Below, one piece after another: positions 45,661 to 54,840 of a stretch of DNA of 64,000 bases. Each line of letters opens with the position of its first letter. Position 1 is the first letter of the stretch. This DNA is from Sulfurovum zhangzhouensis (lineage in GTDB: Bacteria > Campylobacterota > Campylobacteria > Campylobacterales > Sulfurovaceae). Below the pieces are notes generated by a model. It was not told the origin of the DNA. It made no database searches and saw only the letters and a list, made by a program, of their open reading frames with translations. The stretch spans positions 868,001 to 932,000 of the forward strand of contig NZ_JAQIBD010000001.1 in NCBI RefSeq assembly GCF_030347965.1, written 5' to 3'. Made by a program: the position numbers and the translations under genes.

Positions 45661-45690
45661 ATTATAGCGAACAAAATCAAACCGTGTCAA
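45661..45690 (-). promoter_or_regulatory. Consensus sigma-70 promoter of the porin gene
   Basis: On the minus strand TTGACA (45690-45685) and TATAAT (45666-45661) are separated by 18 bases. The ribosome-binding site AAGGAG precedes the ATG. Both hexamers are perfect consensus. Confidence 0.75.
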
Positions 45691-45888
45691 TAAAAATAAA
45701 CAAAAAGTTAACAAATAATAAACCGTATTCTACAAAGCCCTAATTTACGTACTTTGAGAAGGTTACAAATATGTTTTTATTAAGCAAAAAGGGGTATTTT
45801 TTTGTTGATTTTCTAAGTAATTTTAAGAAAAGTTAATGGAATTTTTAATTTATTAATAGATTTTTTATTTTGATTGATATTTAAAGGA

Positions 45889-45964
45889 TGGTGGCGCTGG
45901 ACGGAATCGAACCGCCGACACAAGGATTTTCAATCCTTTGCTCTACCGACTGAGCTACAGAGCC
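45889..45964 (-). tRNA. tRNA-Phe (anticodon GAA), CCA encoded
   Basis: A 76-base cloverleaf on the minus strand. The anticodon loop is UUGAAAA with GAA at 34-36 and A36-A37-A38, the recognition triplet of MiaA. T arm GGCGG-UUCGAUU-CCGUC and D arm AGCUC/GAGC are normal. The acceptor stem GGCUCUG / CAGCGCC has a U4-C69 mismatch. CCA is encoded. Confidence 0.95.
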
Positions 45965-46036
45965 ATCTTTTGAAGTGGGTGAAATTATAGCTATCTAAAC
46001 TTAAGCATTGCTTAGTTCTAAAGCTTTTTTTCTTTA

Positions 46037-46113
46037 TGGTACGCCCATCAGGATTCGAACCTGAGACCTTCGGTACCGCAAACCGATGCTCTATCCAGCT
46101 AAGCTATGGACGC
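46037..46113 (-). tRNA. tRNA-Arg (anticodon GCG), CCA encoded
   Basis: A 77-base cloverleaf on the minus strand. The anticodon loop is UUGCGGU with GCG at 34-36, reading CGC and CGU. The acceptor stem GCGUCCA / UGGGCGU has G1-U72 and U4-G69 wobbles. Most bacteria use ACG (inosine) for this box. CCA is encoded. Confidence 0.92.
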
Positions 46114-46176
46114 ACATTCTCATAAAGAGGATGGAATTCTATCATAATATTCTTTATTTATCAAGTAGTTTTCTAC

Positions 46177-46530
46177 TTAATTGTTCAATAATGATTCTTG
46201 GATAGCTGACTGTTCTTTTTTGATCTTATCAAACTTTACAATGAGTTCGATCCTGTTTACAGGGATACCTAGTCTTTGGGATATCTCTTCCCTGCTTTCA
46301 CCGTCCTCAATACCTGCCATCACTTCATCACTGATAGAAAAATTTTCGATCACATCTTTGACGGCAACCCTGGATGCCTCAAGATTTGCGATCGTCACAT
46401 CTTTTGCTGCAAGTACCTGGTTTAGAACATCATTTTCCTTTTTAAGCTTTCTATTTACAGAGAGCAGTCCCAAAAGCACTAGAACCAAAAGTATCAATAA
46501 CCCTATCACTGTATAGTCGAATATATCCAT
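46177..46530 (-). CDS. Membrane-anchored coiled-coil protein with HTH-like end, unknown
   Basis: A 117-residue protein with one membrane helix (about 8-25), a coiled-coil segment (about 26-65, VNRKLKKENDVLNQVLAAKD) and a C-terminal part with ISQRLGIPVNRIELIVKFDKIKKE, similar to a helix-turn-helix (EEISQRLGIPVNRI). It starts immediately downstream of the prenyltransferase stop codon. No characterised homologue is recognised. A membrane-tethered DNA- or protein-binding role is possible but unsupported. Confidence 0.65.
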   Translation of the reverse strand: MDIFDYTVIGLLILLVLVLLGLLSVNRKLKKENDVLNQVLAAKDVTIANLEASRVAVKDVIENFSISDEVMAGIEDGESREEISQRLGIPVNRIELIVKFDKIKKEQSAIQESLLNN

Positions 46531-47376
46531 TTACATCACCTCCAAAATGATAAAAGTCAAAAAAACAAATCCTAGATAACCATTCACGGTAAAAAAGGCT
46601 CTATCTATCTTTGTAAAATCCTTACTGACAAGATAGTGTTCATATATTAACATTATAGCTGCAAAGACTATCGCAAAGACAGCAAAGAGTTCCAATTTAG
46701 CTTCTATCACAAATAGTGTCCAGAAAGTCACGGCAAACAAATGAAAGGCTCTTGCAATCCACATCGTTTTTCTCGCACCGAACTTTGAAGGGATAGAATG
46801 CAGCCCCTGTTCTTTATCAAACTCCATATCCTGCAGCGAATAGAGCAGATCAAATCCTGCTACCCAGAACATCACACCGGTAGCCAAATAAATTGACCAC
46901 CAACTGATCGTCCCTGAAACAGCTACTTCTCCAGCAATCGGTGCCAATCCAAGGCTGATACCCAGGATCAAATGTGCCAAAGCCGAAAAACGTTTGAAAT
47001 ATGTGTAAGCACCTAGTACTACCAATATTGGAAGTGATAGCTCTAAAGCCAAGGTATTGATAAAATAGGCAACCACGATAAATGCCACTGCATTGGCAAG
47101 GATAAACCATAGCATCTGAGTTGCAGATACTCGACCATCTACAGAGGGTCTGCTCTTTGTACGCGGATTAAGGATATCAATATCTCGATCCAGATATCGG
47201 TTGACACCCATAGCATAGTTTCTTGCACTCACCGCTGCCAATGTACCAAGTAAAAGCAGTTGCCATCCAAACCATCCTTTAGCTGCAACCAGCATGGCAA
47301 TAAAGATAAAAGGCAAAGAGAACACAGAGTGCTGGAACATCACCAGTTCAGACAGATCTGCAAATTTCTTTTTCAT
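46531..47376 (-). CDS. UbiA-family polyprenyltransferase (probably MqnP of the futalosine pathway)
   Basis: A roughly 281-residue integral membrane prenyltransferase with about eight helices and the UbiA motif NRYLDRDIDILNPRTKSRP (first Asp-rich motif) and a second, DLLYSLQDMEFDKEQ. Campylobacterota make menaquinone by the futalosine route, where MqnP prenylates the aromatic precursor; 4-hydroxybenzoate is the alternative substrate of the family. The assignment to MqnP is inference from taxonomy. An ATG at 47376 is preferred to the GTG at 47385. It is tightly followed by the coiled-coil gene. Confidence 0.82.
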   Translation of the reverse strand: MKKKFADLSELVMFQHSVFSLPFIFIAMLVAAKGWFGWQLLLLGTLAAVSARNYAMGVNRYLDRDIDILNPRTKSRPSVDGRVSATQMLWFILANAVAFIVVAYFINTLALELSLPILVVLGAYTYFKRFSALAHLILGISLGLAPIAGEVAVSGTISWWSIYLATGVMFWVAGFDLLYSLQDMEFDKEQGLHSIPSKFGARKTMWIARAFHLFAVTFWTLFVIEAKLELFAVFAIVFAAIMLIYEHYLVSKDFTKIDRAFFTVNGYLGFVFLTFIILEVM

Positions 47377-47395
47377 ACGATGCACTATTTACTCA

Positions 47396-47953
47396 CTAAG
47401 GGTGTGGAATTTTTAGTTTGGAGTTGAGTGACCAGGCAATGACCGCAACGAGCAGTGTAATAATATATACATTTTCTATCAGACCATTACTGTAGATCAG
47501 ATACAAGATCCACAAAAGAATTGCACCTAAAGGCGTAGGAACGCCCTCAAAATACTTTGCAACTTCACCTGCATCGGTTTTAAGGTTAAACTCTACAAGT
47601 CTTCTCAGCCCCATTATGATATAGATTATAAATACAATGCCAATAATTATTTCTTGAAGGCCTGATGTAATCCCAGTACCCAATGCATAAAAAAGTAAAA
47701 ATGACGGCATCACTACAAAAGATAAAAAGTCAGCAAAACTGTCAAGCTGTACGCCAAACTCCGTTGATAGTTGATATTTACGTGCAAGTTTTCCATCTAT
47801 GATATCACATGCACCTGCAAACCATGCCAAAATGATCGCTGTAAAATAGTCCCCTTTAACAATAAAATAGATCGCAATGATCCCAAGTGAAATATTGGTA
47901 AAGGTTACCAAATTGGCAATGTTGAATCGGTTGTTCTTGTCAAATAAGCTCAT
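47396..47953 (-). CDS. pssA: CDP-alcohol phosphatidyltransferase (probably PssA)
   Basis: A 185-residue membrane enzyme with the CDP-alcohol motif DG-x2-AR-x8-G-x3-D-x3-D in CDIIDGKLARKYQLSTEFG and VQLDSFADFLSF. Six to seven membrane helices. Phosphatidylserine synthase is the usual member in this genus and size; PgsA is the alternative. The ATG at 47953 has GAGG at a good distance, better than the GTG at 47959. It is divergent from miaA. Confidence 0.85.
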   Translation of the reverse strand: MSLFDKNNRFNIANLVTFTNISLGIIAIYFIVKGDYFTAIILAWFAGACDIIDGKLARKYQLSTEFGVQLDSFADFLSFVVMPSFLLFYALGTGITSGLQEIIIGIVFIIYIIMGLRRLVEFNLKTDAGEVAKYFEGVPTPLGAILLWILYLIYSNGLIENVYIITLLVAVIAWSLNSKLKIPHP

Positions 47954-48014
47954 ACACACCTCAAAATAATTTGCCTCATTTTACCCTTTTTGGGGTTATG
48001 GTATGATTACACTT

Positions 48015-48914
48015 ATGAATGAAACGATTAAACAACTAGCCCTTATTGGCCCGACTGCTTCAGGAAAAACTTCGCTTTCTATAGAAATTGCCCAGAAGAT
48101 GGATGCTTGCATACTGTCACTTGACTCACTCTCTATCTATAAAGAGATCGATATTGTCTCAGCTAAGCCGAGCCGGGAAGAACGTGCCGGCATACTACAT
48201 TACGGTATGGACTATCTTTCTCCCGATGAGCATTTTGATGTGACTACGTTTGTCAAGCTCTATCAAGAGGTCTATCGCCAAGCGCTTAGTGAGAATAAAA
48301 ATCTTGTGATTGTCGGAGGGACCAGTTTTTATCTTAAAATGCTCATTGAAGGGATCAGCGATCTACCGGCAATCAGTGAAACTACAAAAGAAAAAACTGC
48401 ATTGATGCTTCAAGAATTAAATGATGCCTATCAGTTCCTGTATGATATGGATCCATCTTATATGCAACGGATCGCAAAAAATGACAGGTATCGTATAGAA
48501 AAAGCGCTCCATATCTACTTTGAGACCGGGATGACACCATCAGAGTATTTCCATGTCAATCCGCCTACCTCTGTCATCAATGGCACTTTGCCGATCTACC
48601 AAATCGATATAGATAGAGAAATGCTTCGCAAACGTATTGCGCTCAGAACACAACTCATGCTCAAGGAGGGTCTCATCGATGAGATATGTATGCTGGAGAA
48701 AAAATATACACGTGAACCCAACTGTATGAAATCAATAGGGATCAAAGAGACCTTGGATTACCTGGATGGTGTATATAACAAACAGCTGCTCGAAGAGAAG
48801 ATCACTACCAATACCGCACGCCTTGCCAAACGGCAAACTACATTTAATAACTCGCAGTTCGAAGGTGTCATTAAAGGCAATGTAGAAGAACTACAAAAGA
48901 TAATTGTTCAATAA
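48015..48914 (+). CDS. miaA: tRNA dimethylallyltransferase
   Basis: MiaA adds the isopentenyl group to A37 of tRNAs reading U-initial codons. The P-loop is LIGPTASGKTSL and the substrate motifs are ILSLDSLSIYKEID (with conserved Asp), DYLSPDEHFDV and VGGTSFYLKMLIEG. About 299 residues from ATG at 48015; ATG at 48003 is also in frame but lies within a -10-like TATGAT (48002-48007), so the mRNA may be leaderless. It works before MiaB, and its target tRNA-Phe is 2 kb upstream. Confidence 0.93.
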   Translation: MNETIKQLALIGPTASGKTSLSIEIAQKMDACILSLDSLSIYKEIDIVSAKPSREERAGILHYGMDYLSPDEHFDVTTFVKLYQEVYRQALSENKNLVIVGGTSFYLKMLIEGISDLPAISETTKEKTALMLQELNDAYQFLYDMDPSYMQRIAKNDRYRIEKALHIYFETGMTPSEYFHVNPPTSVINGTLPIYQIDIDREMLRKRIALRTQLMLKEGLIDEICMLEKKYTREPNCMKSIGIKETLDYLDGVYNKQLLEEKITTNTARLAKRQTTFNNSQFEGVIKGNVEELQKIIVQ

Positions 48915-48965
48915 AGATTGATTGAATAGAATTAAAAAAAATTGGATAAATAGAAAATAGTAGAA

Positions 48966-48997
48966 TGATTTAAACGTTCAGCAAAAGGCTGAACGTT
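48966..48997 (-). terminator. Terminator of the nuo operon (minus strand)
   Basis: A perfect 10-bp stem AACGTTCAGC / GCTGAACGTT with a 5-base loop, followed on the minus strand by TTTAAATCATT. It lies just beyond nuoN and may serve miaA from the other side. Confidence 0.8.
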
Positions 48998-49002
48998 CAT
49001 CA

Positions 49003-50493
49003 TTAATAACCGCTTGCGCTGATTAAGTAGTAAATACGCTCTATCAGAGGCTGAACGTAGAAGATTGCTCCTATAGTAGCAACGGTTGCAAAACCGATGA
49101 TAACCATAAGTGGTCTAGAGATATTGTAATAGATCGTATCTACATCTTTCACCGGATCTTTCAAGAACATATAAACAATAAGTTTCAAGTAGTAGTATGC
49201 AGCGATCGCTGAGTTAAGACCCATTACGACTGCCAGCCAGATATATCCTGCATTGACAGCTGCTTGCATTACGTAGATTTTACCCCAGAATACCGAGAAT
49301 GGTGGTACACCAGCAAGTGAAAGCATAAATAGACCCATGATCACTGCCCCGATCGGCATAATTTTGATAAATCCTGCAAATTTCTCATACGGGTGATCAT
49401 ATCTGTTGTTAAATCTTCTCATCTTATGACGTGAGATCCATAGCATAGAAAACGCACCAAGGTTAGTGAACATAAAGAGTGCATAGTACAAGAAGATACT
49501 TGTATTACCTTCTGTAGTATCTAGTGCCAATGCAGCCATAATGAAACCGGCATGTGAGATCGATGAGTATGCAAGCATACGCTTCACATCTTCTTGAACA
49601 AGTGCCATGACATTAGCCAGCGTCATAGTAAGTACGGCAATCACAAGAATAGTCCATCTTACCCACTCGATCCCAAGATCTATATACATTCCAAAGATTC
49701 TCATAGAAACAACCAATGCTGCAACTTTTGGAACTACTGACATATAACCGACAAGTGCTGCAGATGCACCTTCGTATACATCCGGTGCCCATGTATGGAA
49801 CGGATAGAGAGAAAGTTTAAATGCAAGTGCAACCATGATTAACACAAATCCACCAAAGATCGCGATCATCAGACCTGTTTCATTCACACGTGTAGCAAGT
49901 ACTTCTGCTACTTTATAAATCTCGATAGATCCGGTAAGAGCATAGATCATTGCTGAACCCATTGCAAAGAAGCCAGCTGCTAGTGCACCCATTGTGAAAT
50001 ACTTCACTGCCGCTTCATAAGAGTTGCTTCTGTTGTGAAGTGCGATCAATGTATAGAGTGCCAAAGATGCTGTTTCAATACCTACGAATATCAAGATCAG
50101 GTTATCTGATGCCACCATGAACTGGAATCCTGCAACCATGAACAAGAAGAGAGCGAAGAACTCAGGGTATGAATACTCGTGGAATCTTTTTGAACTCAAT
50201 GCCAAAGGAATAAAGACAATCGAACCTACAATGATAAGAAACTGTGAAACGATCGAAATACCATCGATAAGCATTACATCAAAGAAACCACGCTCGTTGA
50301 TATTAAGACCAACGACTGAACCAAGATCGATAAACAATACAAGTACTGTCAACATAACATACAAGGACTTGTGAAGCCCCTCTTTCAGTAGATCGATAGT
50401 TAAGATGATCAAACCACCTGCAATTGCTATAAGCATTGGAGCAAGTGTAATAAGATTTAAACTATCCCAAGTTACATTAATAGGCTCTAACAT
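49003..50493 (-). CDS. nuoN: NADH-quinone oxidoreductase subunit N
   Basis: NuoN is an antiporter-like membrane subunit of complex I that takes part in proton pumping. The 496-residue protein has about 14 helices and the ND2/NuoN features FVGIETASLALY (conserved Glu), ALAFKLSLYPFHTWAPDVYEGA (Lys and His) and VKRMLAYSSISHAGF (Lys). It is the last gene of the operon and shares one base with nuoM. Confidence 0.96.
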   Translation of the reverse strand: MLEPINVTWDSLNLITLAPMLIAIAGGLIILTIDLLKEGLHKSLYVMLTVLVLFIDLGSVVGLNINERGFFDVMLIDGISIVSQFLIIVGSIVFIPLALSSKRFHEYSYPEFFALFLFMVAGFQFMVASDNLILIFVGIETASLALYTLIALHNRSNSYEAAVKYFTMGALAAGFFAMGSAMIYALTGSIEIYKVAEVLATRVNETGLMIAIFGGFVLIMVALAFKLSLYPFHTWAPDVYEGASAALVGYMSVVPKVAALVVSMRIFGMYIDLGIEWVRWTILVIAVLTMTLANVMALVQEDVKRMLAYSSISHAGFIMAALALDTTEGNTSIFLYYALFMFTNLGAFSMLWISRHKMRRFNNRYDHPYEKFAGFIKIMPIGAVIMGLFMLSLAGVPPFSVFWGKIYVMQAAVNAGYIWLAVVMGLNSAIAAYYYLKLIVYMFLKDPVKDVDTIYYNISRPLMVIIGFATVATIGAIFYVQPLIERIYYLISASGY

Positions 50494-52019
50494 TATTTAG
50501 CCTCCTTAGTTGAATTCGCAACATGTATCATATCTTTTGCCTCTTGCGTGATCGCTTTTTCATCCATAAAGTTCAACATTGCCTTTACAGAGTTATCGAT
50601 CGGATCAAGGATAGGTTTTGGATAGATACCAAGCCAGATAACGATAGCAACAAGCGGCACAAGTGACCAAGTCTCTTTTGCATCAAGATCTTTAAGGTTT
50701 TTATTCTCTTCTTTTGTTACCGGACCAAAGAAACTCTTTTTAAAGAGTGAAAGCATGTACACAGAACCAATGATGATCGATGTACCTGCAAGGATAGTCA
50801 TGATCGGAGATACTTGATAGAAACCTATCAATACAAGGAACTCACCGACAAAACCGATCGTCAATGGAAGTCCTACTGAAGCCATAAGCATGATACCGAA
50901 TACCACTGCATATTTTGGCATGATCGATGCAATACCACCGAACTCATCCATCATCTTCGTATGTCTTCTATCATAGATCACACCTACGAGCATGAACAGT
51001 GCACCTGAAACAATACCGTGTGAAAGCATCTGGAATACAGAACCACCGATACCTTCAGCATTCATTGCAAAAATACCGAGCATTACAATACCCATGTGTG
51101 ATACTGATGAGTAAGCGATCACTTGTTTCATATCTTTCTGTGCATATGCCACCATCGCAGTATAGATTACCATGATGATTGAAAGTACTGCAATCGGTGT
51201 GATCCAGAACACTGAAGCATCCGGGAACAACGGTAGTGAGAATCTTACAAATCCGTATGTACCCATTTTAAGAAGTACAGCTGCAAGGATCACAGAACCG
51301 ATCGTCGGTGCTTGACCGTGTGCATACGGAAGCCATGTATGGAATGGGAACATAGGGACTTTGATCGCAAACCCGATAAAGAAAGCAGCAAAAAGCCACA
51401 TCTGATAACTTACAGGAAGAACAAGTGCATACCAGTCAGTCAGAGCAAAACTCCATACACCTGTAAGGCTGTGATATGTATATGCCATGAAAAGCATACC
51501 TACCAACATGATCAATGATCCTGCAAATGTATAAAGGAAGAACTTGATCGCTGCATAGACTCTCAAAGGCCCACCCCATGCACCGACGATATAAAGCATC
51601 GGTACAAGTGAAAGTTCCCAGAAGAGGTAGAAGATGATCGCATCCAGTGAAACGAAAACACCAACCATTGTCATCTCAAGGAAAAGGAGTGTAACGATCA
51701 TGTTTTTTACATTCTCTTTTACACTCAAACTCATAATACCGATCAATGTCATCATTGTTGTCATCAAGATAATGAAAAGAGAGATACCATCAACTCCAAG
51801 GTAGTAGTTTACACCAAAATCAGGGATAACAGCGATAAGCTCTACAAACTGCATACCTGCATTGCTGCCATCAAAACTAAACCACAACCATAATGATAGG
51901 AAGAACTCAATAGCTGCTACAGTAATACCGTAAACTCTAGCACTGTCCTTGTCTATCACAAACCCTAGCAATCCTGCGATCGCTGGGAAAAATACTAATA
52001 TACTTAAAATATAATCCAT
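50493..52019 (-). CDS. nuoM: NADH-quinone oxidoreductase subunit M
   Basis: NuoM is the second antiporter-like subunit. The 508-residue protein has YLFWELSLVPMLYIVG with the key Glu, GFAIKVPMFPFHTWLPYAHGQA with Lys and His, and MKQVIAYSSVSHMG with Lys. About 14 helices. It starts 11 bases after nuoL and ends at the nuoN start. Confidence 0.97.
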   Translation of the reverse strand: MDYILSILVFFPAIAGLLGFVIDKDSARVYGITVAAIEFFLSLWLWFSFDGSNAGMQFVELIAVIPDFGVNYYLGVDGISLFIILMTTMMTLIGIMSLSVKENVKNMIVTLLFLEMTMVGVFVSLDAIIFYLFWELSLVPMLYIVGAWGGPLRVYAAIKFFLYTFAGSLIMLVGMLFMAYTYHSLTGVWSFALTDWYALVLPVSYQMWLFAAFFIGFAIKVPMFPFHTWLPYAHGQAPTIGSVILAAVLLKMGTYGFVRFSLPLFPDASVFWITPIAVLSIIMVIYTAMVAYAQKDMKQVIAYSSVSHMGIVMLGIFAMNAEGIGGSVFQMLSHGIVSGALFMLVGVIYDRRHTKMMDEFGGIASIMPKYAVVFGIMLMASVGLPLTIGFVGEFLVLIGFYQVSPIMTILAGTSIIIGSVYMLSLFKKSFFGPVTKEENKNLKDLDAKETWSLVPLVAIVIWLGIYPKPILDPIDNSVKAMLNFMDEKAITQEAKDMIHVANSTKEAK

Positions 52020-52030
52020 CTATTTTCTCC

Positions 52031-53926
52031 TTAACCTATCATCGACGTTACTGCAGCAGCTATCATGAGTACAACCGCACCTACAGCCATCCAATTAAGG
52101 TAATGTGACAGGTTTCCGGTCTGCATACGTCTGTTGACGTCCCCGCTTTTATAAAGGAAATGTGCAATTCCATCTACTGTTTTATCTACTATCTTCAAGT
52201 CTACTCCATGCCACAATTTCTCAGAGATCATTGCATATGGTTTAGAGATCAACTCTTCATAGAGATTTGGGATATAGTATTGGTTTGCAAGAAGCTTATA
52301 GATGAAACTGTTCTCACATTTCTCACTTCTCTCAAGTCCCTTGTTATATTTGATATACGCAAGAGCGATACCGCCTACTGCGAAGAGTGTAACGATCGCA
52401 GTAAGTAACCATACATAATGGTGTGTATGTTCACTCATATGATATGCAGGGAGAAGACTTGTTACAAACGCTTCAAATCCTCCTTTAAAGAAACCAGCGA
52501 TCACTGCAAGGATTGCAAGTGGAGACATCGCGATAAGTACGAATTTATACATTTCATGCGGATGGATCTCATGATGATCATATCTCTCAGTTCCGTGGAA
52601 CGTAAGGAATACTTGTCTAAAGCTGTAGAATGCTGTCATACCAGCAGTTACTACCAACATAATCCAAAGAATGTATGTTCCTTCATTAAACGCTGTCTCG
52701 ATGATCGCATCTTTTGAGAAGAACCCTGCTAGAGGGAAGATACCTGCAAGTGTCAAAGAAGCTAGACCCATATAGATATATGTAGGTCTCATCACCTTCT
52801 TCAATCCACCCATCTTAAAGATATCAAGTTCATCATGCATTGCGTGCATTACGTTACCAGCACCCAGGAAGAGCAATGCTTTGAAGAATGCGTGAGCCAC
52901 AAGATGGAAAAGTGCGATCCAGTATGCACCAAGACCGGCAGCAGCAAACATATAACCAAGTTGAGAAAGTGTTGAGAACGCAATGATTCTCTTAAGATCT
53001 CTGTTCACTAGTGCCATAGATGCAGCAAAGAATGCTACAAATGTACCAAGAGCAGCGATAAAGTAACTTACTTCCGGAGTCATTCCAAACAATGGGTTTG
53101 CTCTGATCACCAAGAATACACCTGCTGTTACCATCGTAGCAGCGTGGATCAATGCTGATACCGGAGTAGGACCTTCCATTGCATCTGTAAGCCATGTATG
53201 AAGCGGGAATTGAGCTGATTTACCCATTGCACCGATAAAGAGCGCAAGTGCTGCACCGTTCAAGATCCATTGATCAAGATTCGGAATAGCAGTAAATACT
53301 GCATCATACTGTAGTGATCCTACATTCCAGTAAAGAATAAAGATACCGATAAGCATACCAAGGTCAGCAATACGGTTCATGATGAACGCTTCATTTGCTG
53401 CCCATGATGGAGAAATTGACGGGTTCTGTTCTCTTGTTTGATCTGGCTTGTGGTACCAAAAACCAACAAGTAGCCAAGAACATACACCAACACCTTCCCA
53501 ACCAATGAAAAGACCGGCAAAGTTATCACTCATTACAAGTACCATCATTGAGAATACGAATGCTGATAGATAAGAGAAGAATCTGTTGAATGATTTATCA
53601 TGATCCATGTACCCGATCGAGTAGATGTGTACGATTGTAGAAATCAGTGTAACCATTGTCATCATTGTGACAGATACCTGGTCTACAACAAAACCGAATG
53701 GGATATAAAGGTCACCCATTCCGATCCACGGCATCATAGTAACTGCAATTGTTTGACCACTTGTGAACACTTCAATTGCAAGTGTTGACGAAGCTACAAA
53801 AGAAGCAAACAAAAGAAGTGAAGCAATGATACCAACAAAAGTCTTTCTTTGACTCATACCGAATAACGCGGCAAAAACCGAAGAGGCTAGTGGTGCAAAG
53901 AGTGCTATATATACAAATTTTTCCAT
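52031..53926 (-). CDS. nuoL: NADH-quinone oxidoreductase subunit L
   Basis: NuoL is the distal antiporter-like subunit with a C-terminal amphipathic lateral helix. The 631-residue product has FIGWEGVGVCSWLLVGFWY (key Glu), AQFPLHTWLTDAMEGPTPVS (proton channel) and a long C-terminal extension. Two adjacent ATGs exist; 53926 is better spaced from AAGGGAT than 53929. It follows nuoK with essentially no gap. Confidence 0.97.
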   Translation of the reverse strand: MEKFVYIALFAPLASSVFAALFGMSQRKTFVGIIASLLLFASFVASSTLAIEVFTSGQTIAVTMMPWIGMGDLYIPFGFVVDQVSVTMMTMVTLISTIVHIYSIGYMDHDKSFNRFFSYLSAFVFSMMVLVMSDNFAGLFIGWEGVGVCSWLLVGFWYHKPDQTREQNPSISPSWAANEAFIMNRIADLGMLIGIFILYWNVGSLQYDAVFTAIPNLDQWILNGAALALFIGAMGKSAQFPLHTWLTDAMEGPTPVSALIHAATMVTAGVFLVIRANPLFGMTPEVSYFIAALGTFVAFFAASMALVNRDLKRIIAFSTLSQLGYMFAAAGLGAYWIALFHLVAHAFFKALLFLGAGNVMHAMHDELDIFKMGGLKKVMRPTYIYMGLASLTLAGIFPLAGFFSKDAIIETAFNEGTYILWIMLVVTAGMTAFYSFRQVFLTFHGTERYDHHEIHPHEMYKFVLIAMSPLAILAVIAGFFKGGFEAFVTSLLPAYHMSEHTHHYVWLLTAIVTLFAVGGIALAYIKYNKGLERSEKCENSFIYKLLANQYYIPNLYEELISKPYAMISEKLWHGVDLKIVDKTVDGIAHFLYKSGDVNRRMQTGNLSHYLNWMAVGAVVLMIAAAVTSMIG

Positions 53927-53928
53927 CA

Positions 53929-54231
53929 TTATCCCTTCATAGTCGCAAGATCGTCAAGATCAAGACTTCCTTGTTTTTTATACAATACGATCAAGATACC
54001 AAGTCCAACTGCAACTTCTGAAGCTGCGATCGCAATCACGAAGAATGCAAACATTTGACCTGTAAGATCATTGTAAAAGTGTGAAATAGCTGCAAATGCA
54101 ATATTTACTGCATTGAGCATAACCTCGGTTGCGAAGAAGAGCATCAATAGGTTTCTTCTTCTAAGTACGCCAACCAATCCTATAGAAAATAGAAGTGCTG
54201 ATACGATTAAATAGTGTGATAAACCTATCAT
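53929..54231 (-). CDS. nuoK: NADH-quinone oxidoreductase subunit K
   Basis: A 100-residue, three-helix subunit of the E-channel part of complex I. The conserved buried glutamates are visible in FFATEVMLNAVNIAF and ASEVAVGLGILIVLY. It overlaps nuoJ by 4 bases (ATGA). Normal length. Confidence 0.97.
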   Translation of the reverse strand: MIGLSHYLIVSALLFSIGLVGVLRRRNLLMLFFATEVMLNAVNIAFAAISHFYNDLTGQMFAFFVIAIAASEVAVGLGILIVLYKKQGSLDLDDLATMKG

Positions 54232-54827
54232 TTCTCATCCTTTTGTGTCAAAATTTCATCTTCTCCCGCATCTTCATCCATCATCTCAGTAAGTGACTGA
54301 TCCATTTTCTTACCTGCAAGGATAATACCTGCGATCATCGCAACCAGTAGCATTACAGCTGCTACTTCAAACGGAATTAGATATTTTGTGAAGAGTACGA
54401 TACCCACATCCTGAGCATTCCCTACACCCTCATGCATTGGGTAGAGTGCCTGAATTCCATCAGAGTAGATCGGAGCGGCAAACATCAATACAAGCATTAG
54501 TGCACTAAGACCACCAAGTACAAATACCACTGCACCGCTTGTGTTTTTTTCTTTGATCTCTTTTGTTGCATCAAAGAACATCATCGCAAATGAATAAAGT
54601 GCCATTACTGCACCTACATATACGATCAACTGAACAACACCAAGGAAATCTGCTCCAAGGATAAAAAAGAAACCTGAAATAAGTACCATACCTGATGCCA
54701 AAGCTGTCATTGCATAGAGTACGTTATTACTCATTACTGTAATCCAGAAGAGGATTACCGTCAAAAATGAAAAGAGGTAAAATGCAAACCCCTGAACTGT
54801 AAACAGTGATGCCAAAAAGTTTTCCAT
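54228..54827 (-). CDS. nuoJ: NADH-quinone oxidoreductase subunit J
   Basis: A 199-residue membrane subunit with five helices and the family segment DFLGVVQLIVYVGAVMALYSF. The C-terminal tail is acidic and probably cytoplasmic (MDEDAGEDEI). It overlaps nuoK by 4 bases and lies 13 bases after nuoI. Confidence 0.96.
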   Translation of the reverse strand: MENFLASLFTVQGFAFYLFSFLTVILFWITVMSNNVLYAMTALASGMVLISGFFFILGADFLGVVQLIVYVGAVMALYSFAMMFFDATKEIKEKNTSGAVVFVLGGLSALMLVLMFAAPIYSDGIQALYPMHEGVGNAQDVGIVLFTKYLIPFEVAAVMLLVAMIAGIILAGKKMDQSLTEMMDEDAGEDEILTQKDEK

Positions 54828-54840
54828 GACAACCTCCTCC

